DNA of 64,000 nt from Venturia oleaginea (GCA_013176395.1 JABMLP010000028.1:186001-250000); one strand, 5' to 3'; counted from the first letter of the stretch, positions 11,280 to 22,470 are shown. The notes: generated by a model from the letters alone, not told the origin. Made by a program: numbers and translations.

Positions 11280-12299
11280 TAATTAATAATAATCAGGATT
11301 TATTGTTGTATGTAGAGCTCTGATGTGCCTGTGCCAACATCCACTGTATTTACAAGGGGTATAAAACCATGTGAGACCAAAGACATGGAAAATTCCCTTC
11401 TGTTTCTTTCCTGGGAAGTTTGATAACCGGACTAGTCGGCCTCTCCCTTCCCTTTCTGCTTGTCTCTGAGTGCTATTCGGGTCAACACTATAGCGAGGTC
11501 GATTGCTCCAAAACCGTGTCGTAACACCTCTGTGTAGAGTGACTGCATTTTAACCGTACCCAGGCGGGCCTGGGTGGGAGCGGTTATTCTGTAACTGTTG
11601 CTCGTCTTTCCCTGGCGAAGACTTTCTGTATGTGCCCATTATTCTTGATCTAAATTCAAGCCTGAATTCGTTATCTGCTTCTTTACTGTTCCTCCGTGCT
11701 TATACCGTGTCTGTACCGTGCCTTCGCCCGCCTGTATCCGCATGCCTCTCGCCCTTATCCGAAAGGGCACCCAAGAATCCTCCTATCATCTTCTTTCCGC
11801 CTTAGAAGTTCTTCCCTACTGTTTGTTGATGGCACCCTGGAGGACCAATCCAGTTCCGTACCTAGTTTTCTGTCCGTGTAGGGTTGAAGGGTTTTATCGC
11901 GATATCGTGCGGAGGAGGATAGAGGTCGAGGACGGCTCGATGCTCGCCTGGTACGTGGGAGGTCGTTCTTTACGTTTGTTTGATTGATCCTGTTGTTGCC
12001 GGTGTGTCTGGGCCTTTTCGGCGATGGTGTGCTCGCGGTAATTAATCCAATGTTCAAACATATTCGAAGCATAGGAAAAACCCGGTTTTCGGCGCCGGTC
12101 GGCGCTAAATTTAGTGGATCATCCCACTAATTTCTAGGGGCTACCTTCTAAAACTACGTCACGTTACTTAAGCGAACTCAACACCATGGATTGAGCAATC
12201 ACTCAATCTTTGAGGCTTCAATTAATTGATTGATTGATTCATATATATCATAGCTTGATTGATGGCCTAAATAGGCCGATTTTCGTTCAATCAATTCAA
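11280..12299. other. Intergenic with a small palindrome
   Basis: No gene recognised. At 12110-12130 the sequence TTAGTGG-atcat-CCCACTAA forms a hairpin; similar sequences often mark transposon ends but no partner was found. 12195-12250 is rich in ATTGATTG repeats. Confidence 0.35.
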
Positions 12300-13617
12300 T
12301 TGCTTATCGAACGCACTGCACGGGCCTTCCGAGCACTGATTGCTATCATTGCTTATTTTGGGCTTGAAATGCTTCAGTTTGACGTTGTCAATGTGTTTAT
12401 TAATGCTGCATTAGAAGATCAAGTGTACATCACCTACCCTGACGGTTTTCCGAGCGAAATTGGGGGTTACATTCGACTCATCCGAGCCCTATATGGACTC
12501 AAACAGTCCCCCTATCTTTGGCAAAAACACTTCAGTGCATCACTCAAATCTTTTTGCCTGAAACCGGTCCCAGGAATGGAATGTCTGTTTACAAACGGTC
12601 ATCTCATTGTCTTCTTTTTTGTTGATGATATTATTGCAGCATGTCACCCTGAACACCTACATCTTCTACACGAATTTGAAGCCAATTTAGCCGCCAAATA
12701 CGACATCAAAAAGCTCGGTGAACCACGCTATTTTTTGGGCATTCGACTCATTCGTGACCGCGAGAATCGGTCAATTTCACTCGTACAAGATGCGTACATC
12801 GACAAGATTGTGAAGCGCTTCAATCTGAACACCAATTGCAAGCCTACATGGTCACCAATGCCGTGTAGAGAGCTTCTTAAAAACTCAGAGACGGCTACAG
12901 CCTCACAAATCTTTTCGTATCAGCAAAAAATTGGCTCAATTAACTTCGCTGCAACAACTACAAGGCCTGATATAGCCAAAACAGTCTCTCTATTGTCAGA
13001 GCACCTTCAAAATCCATCCTCGGACCACATTGAGGCCGCCAATCAGTGTCTTCGCTATTTGTACACCACCAAATTCTACGGATTGTGTTACTCTGGAACG
13101 TCATCTTCAGAGAGTGACGCTTTTGTAGCAGCTTCAGATGCAAGTTTTGCCGACGACCGTGATACTTGCCACTCGTCAGATGGCTATACATTCTCTCTAT
13201 TCGGTGGTCTTGTGGATTGGTCAGCTAAAAAAACAGAAAACCGTCACCACGTCATCTACAGAAGCCGAGTTACTCTCTCTTTCAGTGGCCGCACGAAAAA
13301 TGCTGTGGTGGAATAGGTTTTTTGAAGCTTTAGGCTGTAATCTTGACGAGAAGCCAGTCATACATTGCGATAATCGACAAACCATCAGATTACTGACCGC
13401 CGAATCGCCTAAACTCACCACTAAACTTCGACATGTCGACATACACCAATGTTACTTGCGTCAGCAGGTCCACGGCGGCCTCATCACCATCATTTGGGTC
13501 CCTACAAACCTTATGATGGCCGACGGAATGACAAAAATCCTCACCGTTCAGGGCCATGGCCATTTCATTCATCTACTTGGAATGATGGACCTGGAGGGCG
13601 TCATATTGGCGCCTTAA
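12300..13617 (+). pseudogene. Ty1-copia pol remnant (RT plus RNase H)
   Basis: Conserved copia RT begins near 12306 (RTARAFRALIAI) and includes FDVVNVFINAAL, the YGLKQSP motif and the catalytic FFVDDIIAA (Y/F-x-D-D). It continues into connection and RNase H regions (SSTEAELLSLS, IHCDNRQTI, LRHVDIHQCYLR) with the end typical of copia pol. Gag, protease and integrase are missing on the 5' side. A frameshift lies at an A-run near 13228-13234: the protein leaves one frame after GLVDWSAKK and resumes in another. It is an old, 5'-truncated copy. Confidence 0.9.
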
Positions 13618-13869
13618 ATTGAGCCCTCAGGAGCCTTACGTACATTGAGATTGACTTAGGTACTCTCATCATGGAGCTCAAGTCATTGCGTTACCCGCAT
13701 TGAGCAAAAAATCTGTCATTTTTATCGTCTCTATCTCTCAGAATCACTCATTTAGTCATTTTTGTAACCTAAGCATTTTGTTAGTCCAAAGGCACTTGCA
13801 TCACCACTTTCTTATGTCACCATATCACTCATTTTGTATGTCACAATCATGATATGATTCTGATAGGGT

Positions 13870-14067
13870 GTGTTGGGTTTCAGGATCGTTTTAAGACCCC
13901 GTTTCTGATGTGTACTTGATGCATCAAAGTTCATGCATCAATGCATGAATTGAGGGTACTCAAATGACTTCAATATGCTGTGGATTCCTAGCTTTTGAAG
14001 TCATGCAATTCATGATCTTTTGAAGCTCGTATTCGTGTAGTTCGTGCGTTTGTAGCTTCCAACACAC
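13870..14067 (+). repeat. Probable copia 3' LTR
   Basis: About 250 bp after the pol stop, TGTTGG (13870) and CCAACA (14062-14067) bracket 198 bp. The match extends outward to a perfect 12-bp inverted repeat (AGGGTGTGTTGG / CCAACACACCCT). Position after RNase H and TG...CA ends favour a 3' LTR; the longer inverted repeat leaves a MITE as the alternative. The inside holds many ATGCAT motifs. Confidence 0.6.
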
Positions 14068-14070
14068 CCT

Positions 14071-14357
14071 TGGGTTCATTTATGTCGGCTGCTCGGCCAA
14101 GTTAACCTAGATACTATTGAAGACGTATTGACACAGTTGTGGAAATATAATGTCGATACTTTTGGGGAGCTTCTCGGCCATTTCAATCGACTTGCCATGG
14201 CCGTTCGCCTGGGTTACATGAAGCGCGTGTATGGAATCACAGAACCCCGCATAGAAGAACAGCTTCTCTGCAAACTCTCTCCTCGGATGTGATAGGCTCC
14301 TAGACAGTCGACTCCAAGTGTCATGCTCATTCTAGCTCACAATATGAACAGGCTGGG
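14071..14357 (+). other. Unassigned possible coding fragment
   Basis: A plus-strand frame around 14110-14300 reads like protein (TFGELLGHFNRLAMAVRLGYM) but matches no family I know and has no clear start. Nothing else is seen. Confidence 0.25.
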
Positions 14358-14723
14358 ATGCTAAGAGCGAAAAGCCTAGCGCAAAAGATTCCCTTGTTCT
14401 TTGAGACGCATGAGACGTACGCGAGGAGATTTGTTGAGAGAATCGAGCGTTTGAAAATTATCTGTTGTCACTTTCACCAAGGAGAGACAAGAAAAGCAGA
14501 GCAGAGCATACGAGCAGCAATATACAAATTGACGTGTCAGTGGGGGCCATGTCATCCCTGGGTACTTGAGTTTATGTACGTTCTGAAGTGTTGGCTTCAA
14601 GCTTGGGATCGGATGGAGGACGCTGACTCGCTAAGCAGAGAGATGGAAAGATTGATAGAGAAAGATGGAATGGAAAAACCCTACACTAAACTAGAAAGTG
14701 ATATTAGCCTTCGAGTAGCTTAA
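14358..14723 (+). pseudogene. TPR-like C-terminal fragment
   Basis: A 121-codon frame with paired helices of tetratricopeptide type: ERIERLKIICCHFHQGETRKAE, then HPWVLEFMYVLKCWLQAW and a DADSLSREMERLIEKDG ending. This resembles the end of fungal TPR/kinesin-light-chain-like proteins in which consecutive repeats count tier by tier. No upstream repeats are visible, so it is probably a remnant. It overlaps by a few bases the tail of the opposing phosphoesterase pseudogene. Confidence 0.4.
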
Positions 14724-16160
14724 TTCCCCTCCTCTCCAGTATCAATCAAAACTCCATTCTTGACTAATATCAGCTCGTCAACTCGGTCCTTGTTATACTC
14801 AACCCGCCTCCAAGTTTTGAGGCTGCCATTGCCTGTTTCAAGTTCCCAAACCCGCACTCCTCGGTGGAATCGCTTTTTATCATACGAATATACCCTCTGA
14901 ATCCGGTGACACCTCCATAACATAGCCAAGGGATATGTTGAGGACTTCGGTCGCTGTCTTGCTGCGGCAGCAGAGCGTAGAAAATATCCCCTCTCGAACC
15001 AAAGCATCGTATAAGTGAGAATTGTAGCTAAGACACTCAGTCTGTTCCCTTCTAAGCCCGTTGAGTATACTGAGATGAACGGTCTCGATATTCAGGAATC
15101 GGAATATGCATAAAGGCTAAAGACAAGTAGAAATGATTGTCCTGATCCAGATTACGTGCGACTCGTTGCTCCTGGGCAGTCTTTGTAAGCCAGTCGATCT
15201 GACTTTGCTTGTTGTGTTCGTAATCGGGATCGCGCGTCTTGCTTGGTATCTCGCCATGGGAATCTAGGAAATATAGAGTCGATAATACGCGTTGTGAGGG
15301 AGCAGGAACCCGCACCCGGAGGGAAAAGTTTCCGATGCCGTGGATTTGTTCTGGTCCTGGTTCGTAAAGACTGTTAGGTAGATCTTGAAGTATTGATATC
15401 TGCGCGGTGCCTGTGATCCCGTCAGTAAGAAAGTATAACTTATGCGAGAGGCTGCTTACGCGATAAAGCGTGATTTCCCTCACTATCATGATTGCCAAAG
15501 ACAGCTGCAAACGGAATTGAACGTTCGATGATAGGAGAAAATACTTTGAAAGATAGCGGACTGGCTGTCGGTGATATCGTGGTGCAGCTGGTCTCTAGTA
15601 GATACCGCGCAGTCGGGTTTCTCAGTATCCAAGATTTTCCCAATGAAATCCATCGTGAGTGGATCAGCCTGGCTGTCTGGCAGATCATTGCCATGGGCAT
15701 CGACAGCATCTTTGCAAATGCCAACATCAGTGCCCATGTGTGTATCAGAGATCTGAACAATCTTAAATTTGCCGTCCTCCTTGACTCTTAAAGTCACCTG
15801 AGGATCTGTTCTCAGCTTAGCCTTGCCACGGTATACGCTTAGTCTCGCCTGCGTTGTTGGCAGAGGGTTTATTATTAGTTGAAGCGATGGTAGCAAAAGA
15901 GTCCACCCCGGTCTTGGATCAACAGCATCCAAACGGAAGAGAACGTCCACCCTTATTATAGCCTGGTCCAGCATCTCGAAACATTGCGTTCTTAGCACCC
16001 AGATCCCGCCAGGTCGACTCTCCAAGGATGATCTGTTTCGGGAGAGGAGGGCGGCCCGCCGACTCTGATGTCCACATCAAGCAAATCCTCAGCTACAAGC
16101 TCTTCCTCGTTTGCTAGTGCCACATAGACCCACGCAATCTGCTGGGATGTATACTGGTAG
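14720..16160 (-). pseudogene. DCR2-like calcineurin-type phosphoesterase, decayed
   Basis: Pieces of one fungal DCR2-family protein occur in order on the minus strand. Near 16160-16030 is YTSQQIAWVYVALANEEELV; from 16025 ESRPGGIWVLR; then the metal-binding blocks KIVQISDTHMG, DQLHHD and AAVFGNHDSEG. A GT-AG intron lies near 15415-15463, followed by TLYFLDSHGEIPS and FMHIPIPEYRD. From 15007 comes the C-terminal block GVRVWELETGNGSLKTWRRVEY. Frameshifts occur near 16030 and 15540, and the His-rich block that should follow EYRD is deleted (about 15010-15080). The N-terminus is missing too. Intact relatives are metal-dependent phosphatases; this copy cannot make one. Confidence 0.8.
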
Positions 16161-16164
16161 AGAT

Positions 16165-17084
16165 CTTTGTCTATAAGGTGTCATTTGAACGGATCTAGTT
16201 GGCAAGTAGGAGGAGGAACTGTCGAAGAGGAAAAGTATATCGCTAGATCTGTGACGACTGAGCGTGCAGTAAGAGCTGTGAATGTGATAGACATTGCAAC
16301 TATGTGTTTGATGGAAGTTCCTGTCCGCGATATTCAGTTTCTCTACGCATCATCCTAGGTGGCTTATGGTGTGATCATGAATTTTGTCTTACAATTTCCT
16401 TTTCAAATATTACAAATTGAGCTAATATACTTACTACATTGAATACATATGCAAGAGTATATGGTGAGTACTGACAATTTGCTTAACGATCACGCCCTTC
16501 AACGATTCCAGTTTCACGTCGCGTGACTTTCAAGGCTTTGCGGAATAACACTTTCTAGATACCAATCACTCCGTCTACTAATTTAAGCCAAGACACTCCG
16601 TTCGTTCCACAACCTTCGAAGGGAAAGTCTGATAATCGAATCTAATCGATCTGTCGCGTTTTATCATTCTCAATGATCAGTGGCTCAAAACAGGAAGATG
16701 AATACATTTGTGTGAATCATAAAAAATAACCTCCTGTGTTTTAATTTCGGCGGAAATCACTACAGTAGGGGAACAAAAGGTGATTGATATCTCCACCCGA
16801 GGGGGGTGAACGCAATTCATTGGAGCCTAAAAATGTTGATCGCGCCCGGGCTCGATCCGGAAACTGTAATATGGTGTTGTAGGGTGCTGTATCTTGAGGG
16901 AAAAACCCTCAGATTCGGACAGCCTCTGAGCAGGGGTAGGTGGGTATGAGGTCGGTAGGGGCCGTTTAAGGTGCCATTAGTGTCGATTCCTCCCCTTCTT
17001 ATACTGGCCTCGTGTTATCCAGTTCTTCTTTGAATCATCATATCGTCTCTACTCTACCAAAGCGAGACCTTTCTTCATTCAAGT
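16165..17084. other. Intergenic with a repeated segment and tRNA fragment
   Basis: AT-rich noncoding DNA between the phosphoesterase pseudogene and the DUF3435 gene. It contains a degenerate copy of the segment found beside the tRNA gene at 40 kb (listed separately). Confidence 0.5.
16483..16864 (-). repeat. Degenerate copy of a tRNA-Val-flanking segment
   Basis: 16483-16720 resembles 39722-39895 (shared blocks CTTAACGATCACGCCCT, ACGTCGCGTGAC, AAGCCAAGAC, and the GTGTGA(A/G)TCATA block). 16837-16864 keeps the acceptor strand and T arm of a tRNA-Val on the minus strand (GCCCGGGCTCGATCCGG), as at 40063-40087. The rest of the tRNA is unrecognisable. Order and orientation match the other copy, so this is a duplicated or mobile segment rather than coincidence. 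Confidence 0.6.
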
Positions 17085-18167
17085 ATGACCCGTTACCGAA
17101 AGAATAACCGTCGAACCGAGCAGGAGAAGAAGAAGCTAAGAGAGAAGACAGCCGCTGCTGTTGCTAGTATAGCTGCTCAGCGCCAGAAAGACAGCCTTGG
17201 ACCAAAGTATAACCTTGATGTATCTGAGAAGGTCAACCGTGATCGACAGAAAGTTGGTCAGAGTTTTCGAGAGTATGTGGCCTACCTGGCTAAACTTATC
17301 TTCACCGTTCAGCTAACTTAGCCGTAGCTGGTGCGAAGACGCAAGACAAATGACTATAGAAGAATCCGACGCTACTTGGTTCAAACTCTGCAAACACGAT
17401 CCAGACGCTATTGATCTTATCAAGAGTTTCCTGATTCATTATGTCGATGAGGGCTGGTACTGGAGACCCCAAGTTGAACTTGGAGACCAATCATCGATTG
17501 AAACAGAACACCAGCAGGCTCAGGATGGTCCGGAAGAGGAGAGTTCGGACGAAGTGCAGGACTATAGCAAAGTTCGCACGGTTAACTCGCTTTTCACTGT
17601 CCTTCGCGAATGGCAGAACCTGGTGGCCTATGCAGACAGTCAATATCTCAAAAGTTTTCGAGATAGTCTGACTGATTCGCGGGAGAAACTGTACTGGAGG
17701 TTGAGGTATCAAGGCACAAGGCCACACGGGCATGACGCGGTCTGGGAGATCACATCAGTAGGTTCCGATTCTCAATATACTTCTCGAGGTCCTCCTAAAG
17801 TGCTCTCAATGCACCCAATGCACTTGAATTTGGCGTTCCTCACCGAAATCAAGTGCATTGAGTACATTCGACGTCGCGAGCGATACAGTTAACACGGGCC
17901 GCTGCGACACCCACTTGACTAACCGTGATCGTTTTAGTGGATATCTACTACTCTTACTTCCGAAATGAACCTTTCAAAGACGGTCCAATATGAGAAAGTT
18001 CAAACCACGGCTTCAGATCTTGTCATGCTCCTCAACGTTCTGCACGAGCAATCAGATAAAATGCAGGGTAGCAGCAGCAAACTACACAGTTGGCACGCTA
18101 AGACGCTGATAGCTGGTATCACCGGCTGTCGTCCGGGATGTCTTGACAACTTGCGCTATCGGGACTT
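17085..18167 (+). pseudogene. DUF3435 tyrosine recombinase (Starship-captain family), 5' part
   Basis: Exon 1 (17085-17272) begins MTRYRKNNRRTEQEKKK. A 49-bp intron (17273-17321) joins it in frame to the exon at 17322. That exon carries SWCEDARQMTIEESDATWFKLC and the DUF3435 N-terminal core. After a second probable intron (about 17888-17938, phase disturbed, suggesting an indel) comes TLTSEMNLSKTVQYEKVQTT, then LIAGITGCRPGCLDNLRYRD. The last block is recombinase box I, in which the Arg of GCRPG is the expected catalytic Arg. The DIRS element interrupts the gene directly after RYRD. The family is the DNA-cutting recombinase that mobilises Starship elements; this copy is inactive by insertion. 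Confidence 0.8.
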
Positions 18168-18568
18168 TATAGTCGTCTATCTCCATCTCGCCACGCCTTC
18201 GGATCACGGTCATCTGGCACGTTTTATCTGTTGATTGGCCGGACGCAGGCCAGGGCACGTGAATTTTCATTGTGAGCGAGCAAGCCATTGAGCCCTGAGC
18301 CATACAGGCTTCCTCAGCCACACGGGGCTTCAGGCACGGGGTAGGTCTCAGGATGGCATGCCCACGGCTCAATTGCTTCTCGATTGAAGGCAAATGAGGT
18401 GCCCTACTGCCCAGAAGCGAAGCGCCTGCGGCCCAGACAAACAAGAAGGAAACGAGGTGGGATAGGAGGCGAGTCTGTACGACATACTCGGTCCAGGGTA
18501 GAGGCGAGAAACACAGCGGTGTAGCGAAGCAGAGTATAGCTTTTGGCGATCGGGTGAACACAACGGTG

Positions 18569-19657
18569 TTATATCAGGAACAGGCGACTGATTGCAAGCT
18601 GCTGTTCGAACGAACGGGATATGTAACGGAGGAAAGCTTCGGAGGACCATCGACCCGCTGCCTTAAGCTCGAGCTCAGGCACTCCCTTCGCAGCTGCGTC
18701 CGTAGCAGCACCCCTGCGGAAGGAATGGCCTGTGTAGGACTTGTCGTCCAGCGAGGAGATAATACCAGTAGCGAGGAGGCGTCGGCGTAGTTGCATGTGT
18801 ACAGCAGCGGCCGAACAATGCCCTTTGCCGATGTCGAAGAGAGGCGCCGAAAGCGGCTTCGGATCGTGCCTGAAAAGTCTTACCAGGGCGGCTACTGCAC
18901 AGGTAGGTTTTCCCGTTGCGGCGATGGAGATGGGAACGCCCTGATTAGCGTAATCGGTCTTGCTACGCTTCAGGAAAATAGAGACCCCGTAAGGCTGATG
19001 GCTAGGCGTATGACGATGGAAGGCGATATCGCTCCGTAAGACGTGAGTATAGGAGAACAGCGGGTGCTCCCTATCTCTTCTAGTGTAAGCCAGCTCGCCA
19101 AGGCGGAAGAAACCAGCATAGGCCACCTTGAAGAGAGTGTCGAGATTGAGGTCGGCTCCGGTGGTCGGTTCCACAGCCGTCAGTCCCTCAAGGATGCGTA
19201 CAGTAATAGGGAGCCTATTCTTGCGCTTCGGAGGCCTGAGGTTGAGAGCCCCCTGTCTTGCGCGTAGGAGCATCGGATCAGCGAACGCGCTGATAGGGTA
19301 TCCCAGGTCGATATGCTTTGAACGTACTGCGGAGAGGTAGCTGGCCGCTGTAGCGCCGGAAATGATGCCTTCCGCTCCTCCAGTAATGACACGCCTTGCC
19401 ATCCATTCGCCGAGATTGAGGGGTTCTGCGGGATAGTCTACACAGCCCTCCAGCGTACAGAACCTCTCCCAGCTCTTGATACCCGCGCCGTACGTGTTGC
19501 GCGTGTTCTGGGCCAAGCCGTACCATAAGAGGGTAATATACTCATCAGAGAGGCCAAGGTTTCGCTCGCGAAGGGTACGGAGGAAGAACCTATGAACTGT
19601 AGGGAGGAGCTCGCTATCGTAGGAAGTATACTCGAGGCTAGGTGCTGGACGAAGCAC
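18569..19657 (-). CDS. DIRS tyrosine recombinase (integrase)
   Basis: 362 codons from a GTG-type frame start; the open frame extends upstream to about 19730 with no ATG, so the real start is unresolved. The N-terminal SAM-like half (NTRNTYGAGIKSWERFC) is followed by the catalytic half. Visible residues are Arg in YAGFFRLGELAYTRRD, Lys in LKRSKTD, His-x-x-Arg in GHSFRRGAA, Trp in GRWSS and the nucleophile Tyr in FLRYISRS. This is the full R-K-H-R-W-Y set. The enzyme would integrate circular DNA made by the element's reverse transcriptase. Confidence 0.9.
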   Translation of the reverse strand: MLRPAPSLEYTSYDSELLPTVHRFFLRTLRERNLGLSDEYITLLWYGLAQNTRNTYGAGIKSWERFCTLEGCVDYPAEPLNLGEWMARRVITGGAEGIISGATAASYLSAVRSKHIDLGYPISAFADPMLLRARQGALNLRPPKRKNRLPITVRILEGLTAVEPTTGADLNLDTLFKVAYAGFFRLGELAYTRRDREHPLFSYTHVLRSDIAFHRHTPSHQPYGVSIFLKRSKTDYANQGVPISIAATGKPTCAVAALVRLFRHDPKPLSAPLFDIGKGHCSAAAVHMQLRRRLLATGIISSLDDKSYTGHSFRRGAATDAAAKGVPELELKAAGRWSSEAFLRYISRSFEQQLAISRLFLI

Positions 19658-19844
19658 GTTAGCAAGCTTTGTACGAGTACCGGAGTCCGACCAGGGTATC
19701 TGCCGAACGTCGGCGATAGCAGAGTAGCATGGCGCTTAAGCCGATGAGCCTGCAAAGAACGGCTGCCAGGAACAGCGCGCCAAGCCCAAAGTTGCAATCC
19801 CCGGGATAGCAAGAATTCAACGGAACTGTAAGGACGATAGCGGA

Positions 19845-20848
19845 GAGCCCCATCGGAGGCAGAGCCAGACGATACGATCGAAACTAGACTCGCGAGAGCG
19901 TCGGCCAGATGTACCTATAGAGATGGTCCCCAACGGAGGAATGCAACGGCAACGGCAACGGCCTCCATCTCTTTAGGGTTGATAAACGCCGAACGATCGG
20001 ACGGTTCACCAATAGTTCAGCGGAACTGTGAGATCGAAAACGGTGAGCCCCATCGGAGGCAGAGCTAGACGATACGATCGAAACTAGACTCGAGAGACGG
20101 CGTCGGCCGGATGTACCTATAGAGATGGTCCCCAACGGAGGAATGCAACGGCAACGGCAACGGCCTCCATCTCTTTAGGGTTGATAAACGCCGAACGATC
20201 GGACGGTTCACCAATAGTTCAACGGAACTATAAGATCGAAAGCGGTGAGCCCCATCGGAGGCAGAGCTAGACGATACGATCGAAAACTAGACTCGCGAGG
20301 GCGTCGGCCAGATGTACCTATAGAGATGGTCCCCAACGGAGGAATGCAACGGCAACGGCAACGGCCTCCATCTCTTTAGGGTTGATAAACGCCGAACGAT
20401 CGGACAATTCACCAATAGTTCAACGGAACTGTAAGATCGAAAGCGGTGAGCCTCATCGGAGGCAGAGCTAGACGATACGATCGAAACTAGACTCGAGAGA
20501 GGGCGTCGGCCGGATGTACCTATAGAGATGGTCCCCAACGGAGGAATGCAACGGCAACGGCAACGGCCTCCATCTCTTTAGGGTTGATAAACGCCGAACG
20601 ATCGGACGGTTCACCAATAGTTCAGCGGAACTGAGATCGAAAAAGGTGAGCCCCATCGGAGGCAGCTAGACGATACGATCGAAAACTAGACTCGAGAGAG
20701 GGCGTCGGCCGGATATGCCTATAGAGATGGTCCCCAACGGAGGAATGCAACGGCAACGGCAACGGCCTCCATCTCTTTAGGGTTAATAAAGGCCGAACGA
20801 TCGGACGGTTCAACAATAGTTCAGCGGAACTGTGAGATCGAAAGCGGT
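19845..20848. repeat. Five tandem 200-202 bp units inside the DIRS element
   Basis: Units start (GAGCC(C/T)CATCGGAGGCAG) at 19845, 20045, 20247, 20448 and 20648; the parental sequence starts at 20849. Each unit fuses the last ~60 bp of the RT-RNase H coding region (20849-20912) to a piece of the RNase H coding region (about 21080-21172), omitting about 170 bp between them. Units differ by only a few bases. The array separates the RT gene from the recombinase gene. Confidence 0.9.
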
Positions 20849-22470
20849 GAGCCCCATTGGGGGCAGAGCCAGGCGATACGATCAAACTGGACTCGAGAGA
20901 GGGGATCGGCCAGGCCGTTAGCCGTAGATGGAAGCCAGCGGGCTTCGATAACAATATCGCAGGCAGCGGCCTGAGTAACAATAGTGCGGAGATGGGTGTT
21001 GCTCTCACCACGAACAGCCTCCTTCGTCAACCCGGCCACGGCCGTAGAGTTGTCACAGTGGATAACAACCCGATTATGTGCCCAGAGAGACGGTCCCCAA
21101 CGGAGGAATGCGACGGCAACAGCCTCCATCTCCTTAGGGTTGATAAACGCCGAACGATTGGACGGTTCAGCAATAAAAGCATGCTCGATTGCGATACTAT
21201 TGGTGTAATCCCCCCAAGAGACATCGGTCTCAGAGGACTCGAAAAAGAAGCCGCCGAGGCTTTGTTGTCCGGAGGCATCAGTGAAAAGGTGGAAACAACG
21301 GCGCTTTCGATAATCGAAGAAGTAGACCCCGTTGGTTAGCTCGAGCGCACGGAGCCACCAGAGAAGGTCGTCTCGTACACCGCTAGTCAGGGCTCGGCGA
21401 AAGTGCCGATTGACTTCTCCGTATGCTCCGCTCAGGTAGTCCCAGATCGATCGAGTGTAAACCCGGCCAAGGCGGATGACGGTACTGGCCCAACTGAGCC
21501 GCCCGGCGAGGGACTTCGTATCCCGGAGCCGCGGCCTTGTCTCGGAGAGGTGATCACGGATAGCCTGGATCAAAGAATCTCTCTTCTCGTCGGAGAGACG
21601 CAGTTCCAAGCGTACCGTATCAACCAGAAGACCTAATATCTCGACGGCCGTGCCGACCACGTCTTTGGCATCCTTGCGAGGAATCCCAAGTCGATCGGTG
21701 GTCTTGATCCAGAGTTCCGAAACGCGGTCCGAAATTTCTTGAGACGTACACACAAACATAAAATCATCAAGGTAGTGCTCGATCGCGGTAGGGATACTGC
21801 GCGTGCCGGCCTGCTCGTCGAGAGCCCAATGGAGACCTTCCGCAAAGAGATTGAAGATAAATGGCGCAGTCCTGAGACCGAAAGGGAGGCAGAGTTCTTG
21901 ATAATTGACGCCGTTGAGGCAAAACCCAAGATACCGGGACGAAATGAGATCCACAGGGATGTTGCGAAAAGCGTGCGCAATGTCGCGTTTCATTAGAAGA
22001 CAGCCCCGGCCTGTACGAAGGACGTGCTGAACAATTCTGTCGACTCTGGTGTACTGTAGCTTGCCAAACACGCGTGGAATGGCGTCGTTGACTGAAGTTT
22101 GGGGCGGCCAAGAGAGGTCGTGGATCCGGCGTAAGGTTCCGTCTTGTTTTGGGACCATCCCAAGAGGAGCGATAAACAGGCCCGGGTCTGTAGAGATAGC
22201 CAATCGGCCGGCGGCCAGCTCCTTCGCAACGTAGCCCGTAGCTTCGGCTACGGTCGCCTCGTCGGAGAAGTAGTTGTTCGAAAAGCCGCGTACGCGAATC
22301 GTATGAGGCTCGCAGATACCGATGGAGGCGCCGTACGTGAGAATACCAACTAGGTTAGTCACCAGTGTGCGCTCTGGATATCCTGAGAGGAGGCTTATCC
22401 AGCCAAGAGGCTTGAAAGGCGACCTATTCTCAGGCAGCGGCGGGCCATCGGGTTGGAATACAGCAAACAA
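20821..22470 (-). CDS. DIRS reverse transcriptase / RNase H
   Basis: 549 codons of open frame, in the same frame as gag and separated from it only by the gag TAG at 22507-22509 (12 further sense codons link the two). RT motifs: GMVPKQDGTLRRIHDLS, LMKRDIAHAFRNIPV, LPFGLRTAPFIFN and the catalytic EHYLDDFMFV. RNase H motifs: HLFTDASGQ, an acidic KEMEAVAV and VVIHCDNSTAV. The end of the frame (LADPLSRVQF) is typical of DIRS RNase H. The reading frame is uninterrupted. Confidence 0.92.
   Translation of the reverse strand: MFAVFQPDGPPLPENRSPFKPLGWISLLSGYPERTLVTNLVGILTYGASIGICEPHTIRVRGFSNNYFSDEATVAEATGYVAKELAAGRLAISTDPGLFIAPLGMVPKQDGTLRRIHDLSWPPQTSVNDAIPRVFGKLQYTRVDRIVQHVLRTGRGCLLMKRDIAHAFRNIPVDLISSRYLGFCLNGVNYQELCLPFGLRTAPFIFNLFAEGLHWALDEQAGTRSIPTAIEHYLDDFMFVCTSQEISDRVSELWIKTTDRLGIPRKDAKDVVGTAVEILGLLVDTVRLELRLSDEKRDSLIQAIRDHLSETRPRLRDTKSLAGRLSWASTVIRLGRVYTRSIWDYLSGAYGEVNRHFRRALTSGVRDDLLWWLRALELTNGVYFFDYRKRRCFHLFTDASGQQSLGGFFFESSETDVSWGDYTNSIAIEHAFIAEPSNRSAFINPKEMEAVAVAFLRWGPSLWAHNRVVIHCDNSTAVAGLTKEAVRGESNTHLRTIVTQAAACDIVIEARWLPSTANGLADPLSRVQFDRIAWLCPQWGSPLSISQFR

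Noticed and set aside
11696..12072. Overlapping open frames on both strands
   Set aside because: No domain, start context or splice signals support a gene.
13866..14071. A free-standing MITE with 12-bp inverted repeats
   Set aside because: Possible, but its position after a copia RNase H and its TG...CA ends favour a 3' LTR.
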